Origin: Clostridiales bacterium
Lineage (GTDB): Bacteria > Bacillota > Clostridia > Saccharofermentanales > UBA5734
Length of the DNA: 9,429 nucleotides
NCBI GenBank assembly: GCA_007135995.1
Contig: SLHU01000125.1
Location: 1 to 9,429 of the forward strand
Direction: 5' to 3'
Shown: positions 6,755 through 9,429 of the stretch, piece by piece
How the letters are laid out: every line of letters starts with the position of its first letter
Position numbering within the stretch: position 1 is the first letter of the stretch
Program-made: the position numbers and the translations under genes
Notes under the pieces: generated by a model
The model's input: only the letters and a program-made list of their open reading frames with translations
What the model was told of the DNA's origin: nothing
Databases searched by the model: none

Positions 6755-7608
6755 AACAAAGGGTCATCACAGGTATTCTATTCGCAGCCGGCGTTGCCTT
6801 GTTTGTTATACCGGGGATCTGGCATCCTGTTTTTCCAATGACAATGCTGGTGATCGCGGCAATCTGGTCCGGCAGCGAACTGGCTTCGGCTTTCCATACC
6901 TGTGGACTGTATCCCAGCCGCAGTGTGATTTTAAGCGGGGTGCTGCTGTTGCCGCTGGCCGGGCTGCTGAGATTGTTTAACCTGCAGATGGCTTCAGCGC
7001 TGGCAATTCTGGTAGGCCTGCTGTTTTGGCTGATCATCATCAGCTGTCTGTTTATGCTGATTCGCCGCGGACCGCAGTCCCTGCCAACTGCGTCGCTTTC
7101 TTCCGGACTGCTTCTTTATCTGCATGTGCCCTTTGTCATGGCGTCCATAATGCTGCTTTTTCTTGAGCAGGGGTGGCTCTGGTTTACCATTGGCCTGCTG
7201 TCGCCGTGGCTGTCGGATGTTTTTGCTTATTTCACCGGCTCGGCGCTGGGCAGACATAAAATTGTCCCGAAAATCAGTCCGAAAAAAACAGTTGAAGGTT
7301 TTTTTGGCGGACTGGCCGGAACAATGCTGGTGATGGGCGTTGCTTTCTATATGCTTCAGCCCGTATTCGCAGTGGACGGACAAATGATTGGCTGGCATAT
7401 AGGCTTCGCGCTGGCAGCGGCCGTGCTGCTGAGCGTGGCATCACAGATGGGTGACTGGCTGGCGTCTGGCATCAAGCGATGGTGTCAGATCAAAGATTTC
7501 GGCCGGTTTTTGCCTGGACATGGCGGCATGATGGATCGTTTTGACAGCGCACTGCTGACACTGCCGAGGGCACTGGCACTGGCGGTGATCCATCAGCAGC
7601 TTTTCTGA
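6751..7608 (+). CDS. cdsA: Phosphatidate cytidylyltransferase (CDP-diglyceride synthase)
   Basis: This integral membrane enzyme converts phosphatidic acid and CTP to CDP-diacylglycerol, the branch point of phospholipid synthesis. The CTP-transferase signature is complete in residues 239-265: S239-G-I-K-R, K248-D249, PGHGG at 255-259 and D262-R-F-D265. A second conserved block, SDVFAYFTGSALGR (155-168) with KISPKKTVEG (174-183), precedes it. About eight hydrophobic segments are visible, roughly at 5-20, 30-47, 57-76, 82-104, 120-137, 141-162, 188-204 and 214-232. The 285-residue length is normal. The start is GTG 6751, overlapping the uppS stop by four bases, with GGAGG (6734-6738) 12 bases upstream inside uppS. 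MKQRVITGI is a typical CdsA start. Confidence 0.96.
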   Translation: MKQRVITGILFAAGVALFVIPGIWHPVFPMTMLVIAAIWSGSELASAFHTCGLYPSRSVILSGVLLLPLAGLLRLFNLQMASALAILVGLLFWLIIISCLFMLIRRGPQSLPTASLSSGLLLYLHVPFVMASIMLLFLEQGWLWFTIGLLSPWLSDVFAYFTGSALGRHKIVPKISPKKTVEGFFGGLAGTMLVMGVAFYMLQPVFAVDGQMIGWHIGFALAAAVLLSVASQMGDWLASGIKRWCQIKDFGRFLPGHGGMMDRFDSALLTLPRALALAVIHQQLF

Positions 7609-7697
7609 CCAGCCGGAATCTGATTTGCAAAAGAACGCTTTTTGCCATATTGTGTCATCATCCGTTCAAAATGATGCGCGATGATAAGAAGAGGGTT

Positions 7698-7736
7698 GTT
7701 GATCGAAAATAGATGTGAATAGCAGACAAGATCAAC
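7698..7736. repeat. 7-bp inverted repeat upstream of the dxr repeat array
   Basis: GTTGATC (7698-7704) and GATCAAC (7730-7736) are perfect reverse complements 25 bases apart. The arms are short and the loop is long, so this could be an operator-like dyad or chance. It ends five bases before the first 49-bp repeat. Confidence 0.35.
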
Positions 7737-7740
7737 GTCA

Positions 7741-7870
7741 GTTGAAACTATGTAATCAAAAGTAAGCTTATCAGCCGAAAGATAAATAAGTTGAAACAAA
7801 GCAATCGAAAGATAAATTGGTAATCGAAAGATAAGTGAGCATAAACTAAGCAATTGCAATATAAATATGT
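7741..7870 (+). repeat. Degenerate 49-bp tandem repeat array (about 2.6 copies)
   Basis: Unit 1 is 7741-7789 and unit 2 is 7790-7838; they match at 34 of 49 positions without gaps. GTTGAAAC (7741, 7790), AATCRAAAG (7754, 7803) and CGAAAGATAA (7776, 7825) each recur at exactly 49 bases. A third, more diverged copy begins in phase at 7839 and is recognisable for about 32 bases (AAGCAATT and ATATAAAT segments) before dissolving near the dxr ribosome binding site. Inside unit 2, AATCGAAAGATAA occurs twice (7803-7815, 7822-7834), a 19-base inner period. The units have no shared open frame and no CRISPR-like unique spacers. They look like ancient tandem duplications, possibly regulator sites. Confidence 0.75.
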
Positions 7871-7889
7871 TGAAGACTGGAGTGATCAA

Positions 7890-9056
7890 GTGCAAGGTCA
7901 GCCAATAGCGATATTAGGATCGACTGGATCAATAGGAACACAGACGTTAGAGGTTTGTGAATATTTACAAAGACCGGTAGTTGCTCTGGCAGCAGGCGCT
8001 CAGGTTGACTTGCTGGAAAAGCAGGTTCGTCAGTTTAAGCCTCGCCTGGTCAGTATTGCGCGGGAACAAGACGCGGCGATACTCAAAGAGCGCCTGCGCG
8101 ATGTGTCGCCGGCGGTGGACGTGATGTATGGCCGTGAAGGCAATCTGGCCGTCGCGACCATGAGCGATGCGAAAATGGTTGTTGCCGCGATGGTCGGGGC
8201 CGCCGGTCTTGAACCTGTGATGGCGGCGATCAAAGCCGGCAAGGCTATTGCGTTGGCCAACAAGGAAACACTGGTGACCGGCGGGGCGCTGGTTGTGCCG
8301 CTGCTCCAGGAATATGACGGTACGCTGTATCCGGTGGACAGCGAGCATTCAGCCATCTGGCAGTGCCTGGCAGGAACAGCTCCGGACAGCCTGCAGCGCA
8401 TATTGCTCACTGCTTCCGGCGGACCGTTCCGCGGTTATAGCCGCCAGCAGCTTCGGAAGGTGAAACTGGAAGACGCGCTGAAACATCCTACCTGGCAGAT
8501 GGGCGGCAAAATCACGATTGATTCTGCTACCTTGATGAACAAAGGTCTGGAAGTCATTGAGGCAAGCTGGTTATTTGGCTGTCCGGCAGATCAGATTGAA
8601 GTGGTGATTCATCCGCAGAGTATCATTCATTCAATGATTGAACTGCGCGACGGGTCTGTGCTGGCCCAGATGGGCTTTCCCGATATGAAACTGCCGATCC
8701 AGCTGGCCCTGACCTGGCCGGCCCGGGTGCCTCCCGGAGGACAGCCGCGGTTTGACCCGTTTTCGCCAAAAGCAAATCAGCTGACATTCGAGCCTCCTGA
8801 CTATGATACGTTTCCGCTGCTGGCTCTGGCTTACGACGCCGCAAGGCAGGGGGGAACCTTGCCGGCTGTCATGAACGCTGCCAATGAAGCGGCTGTGGAG
8901 CGTTTCCTGGCACGGCAGATAGAATTTGCGGATATTGAGAATGATGTGAAACGATGCATGGATATGCATCTGAAAAAAGGATATCTGTCCAGTTTTTCTT
9001 ATGATGATCTGATGGAAACAGATCGCTGGGCCAGATCCTATGTGAAGGAGTTATAA
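7890..9056 (+). CDS. dxr: 1-deoxy-D-xylulose 5-phosphate reductoisomerase
   Basis: DXR converts 1-deoxy-D-xylulose 5-phosphate to 2-C-methyl-D-erythritol 4-phosphate with NADPH, the committed step of the non-mevalonate isoprenoid route and the target of fosmidomycin. Motifs: the NADPH loop GSTGSIG (10-16); ALANKETLV (121-129); metal ligands D150 and E152 in PVDSEHSA, and E221 in NKGLEVIEA; the GGPFR flexible region (177-181); and HPQSIIHSM (241-249). The product is 388 residues, standard for the family. I chose GTG 7890, 7 bases after GGAG (7879-7882). The in-frame TTG at 7854 would add 12 unconserved residues encoded by the repeat array. The first 30 or so codons favour ATA, TTA, GGA and AGA, unlike the GC-ending codons after them. 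The product feeds the substrate of uppS. Confidence 0.97.
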   Translation: MQGQPIAILGSTGSIGTQTLEVCEYLQRPVVALAAGAQVDLLEKQVRQFKPRLVSIAREQDAAILKERLRDVSPAVDVMYGREGNLAVATMSDAKMVVAAMVGAAGLEPVMAAIKAGKAIALANKETLVTGGALVVPLLQEYDGTLYPVDSEHSAIWQCLAGTAPDSLQRILLTASGGPFRGYSRQQLRKVKLEDALKHPTWQMGGKITIDSATLMNKGLEVIEASWLFGCPADQIEVVIHPQSIIHSMIELRDGSVLAQMGFPDMKLPIQLALTWPARVPPGGQPRFDPFSPKANQLTFEPPDYDTFPLLALAYDAARQGGTLPAVMNAANEAAVERFLARQIEFADIENDVKRCMDMHLKKGYLSSFSYDDLMETDRWARSYVKEL

Positions 9057-9059
9057 CCA

Positions 9060-9429
9060 ATGGGTGTCGTTATTGGTTTATTGATTTTAAGTGTGATGAT
9101 GATTGTGCACGAGCTGGGGCACTACCTGACTGGCCGCAAGCTGGGCTTTGAAATAGAAGAATTTTCTATTTTCATGGGACCTGTCCTGTTTTCGTGGCGA
9201 AGGAACAATATCAAGTACAGCCTGAAGCTGCTGCCCATTGGCGCGTCTGTCCGATTCGCGGGCGAGTATGATGACGACCATGATCTGAAAAAGAAAAATG
9301 ACAACCCAGGCTATTTCTATAATCGTCCTAAATGGGCCAGAGCGATCGTGATCAGCACCGGACCGGCGCTGAATCTGCTTTCGGGTGTACTGGCCTTTCT
9401 GATTATGTTCTCATCCTTTGGCTATACGC
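9060..9429 (+). CDS. rseP: Site-2 zinc metalloprotease RseP family (partial, 3' end outside window)
   Basis: This is an intramembrane protease that cuts transmembrane segments, classically anti-sigma factors and signal peptide remnants. The first 123 residues are present and the frame is open to the window end. The first membrane segment (about 3-20) carries the catalytic zinc motif HELGH, with H17, E18 and H21. GPVLFSWRRNNIKYSLKLLP (40-59) leads into IGASVRFAGE, matching the family's post-motif loop. NRPKWARAI (near 90-98) and TGPALNLLSG then open the second membrane segment (about 100-120). ATG 9060 follows GAAGGAG (9044-9050) by 9 bases and the dxr stop by three, so dxr and rseP are almost certainly one operon. 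The PDZ domain and C-terminal half are not in view. Confidence 0.93.
   Translation, partial: MGVVIGLLILSVMMIVHELGHYLTGRKLGFEIEEFSIFMGPVLFSWRRNNIKYSLKLLPIGASVRFAGEYDDDHDLKKKNDNPGYFYNRPKWARAIVISTGPALNLLSGVLAFLIMFSSFGYT

Larger units (their letters stand above)
7609..7889 (+). other. 281-base AT-rich spacer between cdsA and dxr
   Basis: No gene is supported. By my count, G+C is about 28% at 7741-7800 and 32% at 7801-7860, against about 57% at 7501-7560 inside cdsA. The spacer holds an inverted repeat, GTTGATC (7698-7704) with GATCAAC (7730-7736), a degenerate tandem repeat array (7741-7870) and the dxr ribosome binding site (7879-7885). A possible promoter inside the repeats is TTGAAA (7791-7796), a 16-base spacer, then TAAATT (7813-7818); it is only suggestive. 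No clear cdsA terminator is present. Confidence 0.6.

Noticed and set aside
7627..7645. GCAAAA/TTTTGC hairpin after cdsA as a terminator
   Set aside because: The stem is only 6 AT-rich pairs with no T-run after it, too weak to call.
7741..7870. CRISPR-like array
   Set aside because: The units are contiguous degenerate tandem repeats with no unique spacers, and no cas genes are in the window.
7593..7895. 100-codon hydrophobic open frame on the - strand in the cdsA-dxr spacer
   Set aside because: It would start at TTG with no ribosome binding site. Its repeated IYLS-type segments come from the AT-rich tandem repeats, and it overlaps the end of cdsA and the start of dxr.

Overview
The window is a segment of a low-GC-type Gram-positive (Firmicutes, most likely Clostridia) chromosome with roughly balanced base composition. 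The evidence is the gene order rpsB-tsf-pyrH-frr-uppS-cdsA-dxr-rseP on the + strand, strong AGGAGG-type ribosome binding sites, a short (215-residue) EF-Ts, a PepV-family dipeptidase and use of the DXP isoprenoid route. Genus or family cannot be named from this sequence alone.

Layout. Bases 3-104 hold the last 33 codons of an unrecognised + strand gene. It converges on a - strand gene (271-2334), and the two are separated by a strong hairpin terminator (about 155-208) oriented for the - strand gene, plus a second perfect inverted repeat (224-248). The - strand gene encodes an M20/PepV dipeptidase carrying about 230 extra N-terminal residues, with a four-cysteine putative zinc site and an Ala/Asp/Glu-rich linker. 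A 322-base divergent spacer (2335-2656) holds a good promoter and a structured leader for rpsB.

The + strand housekeeping run follows: ribosomal protein S2 and elongation factor Ts (translation); a perfect intrinsic terminator just before UMP kinase (pyrimidine nucleotides); a 253-base spacer with a consensus-like promoter for ribosome recycling factor; a hairpin; then undecaprenyl diphosphate synthase, coupled by a 4-base overlap to CDP-diglyceride synthase. After a 281-base AT-rich spacer come DXP reductoisomerase and the start of the site-2 protease RseP, cut by the window end. The last four genes link isoprenoid supply (dxr), the polyprenyl carrier for wall synthesis (uppS), phospholipid precursor (cdsA) and a membrane protease.

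No unknown defence or mobile system is visible. The most unusual items are the extended dipeptidase with its putative zinc domain, an array of 49-bp degenerate tandem repeats directly upstream of dxr, and the folded leader and spacer regions around rpsB, tsf, pyrH and frr.
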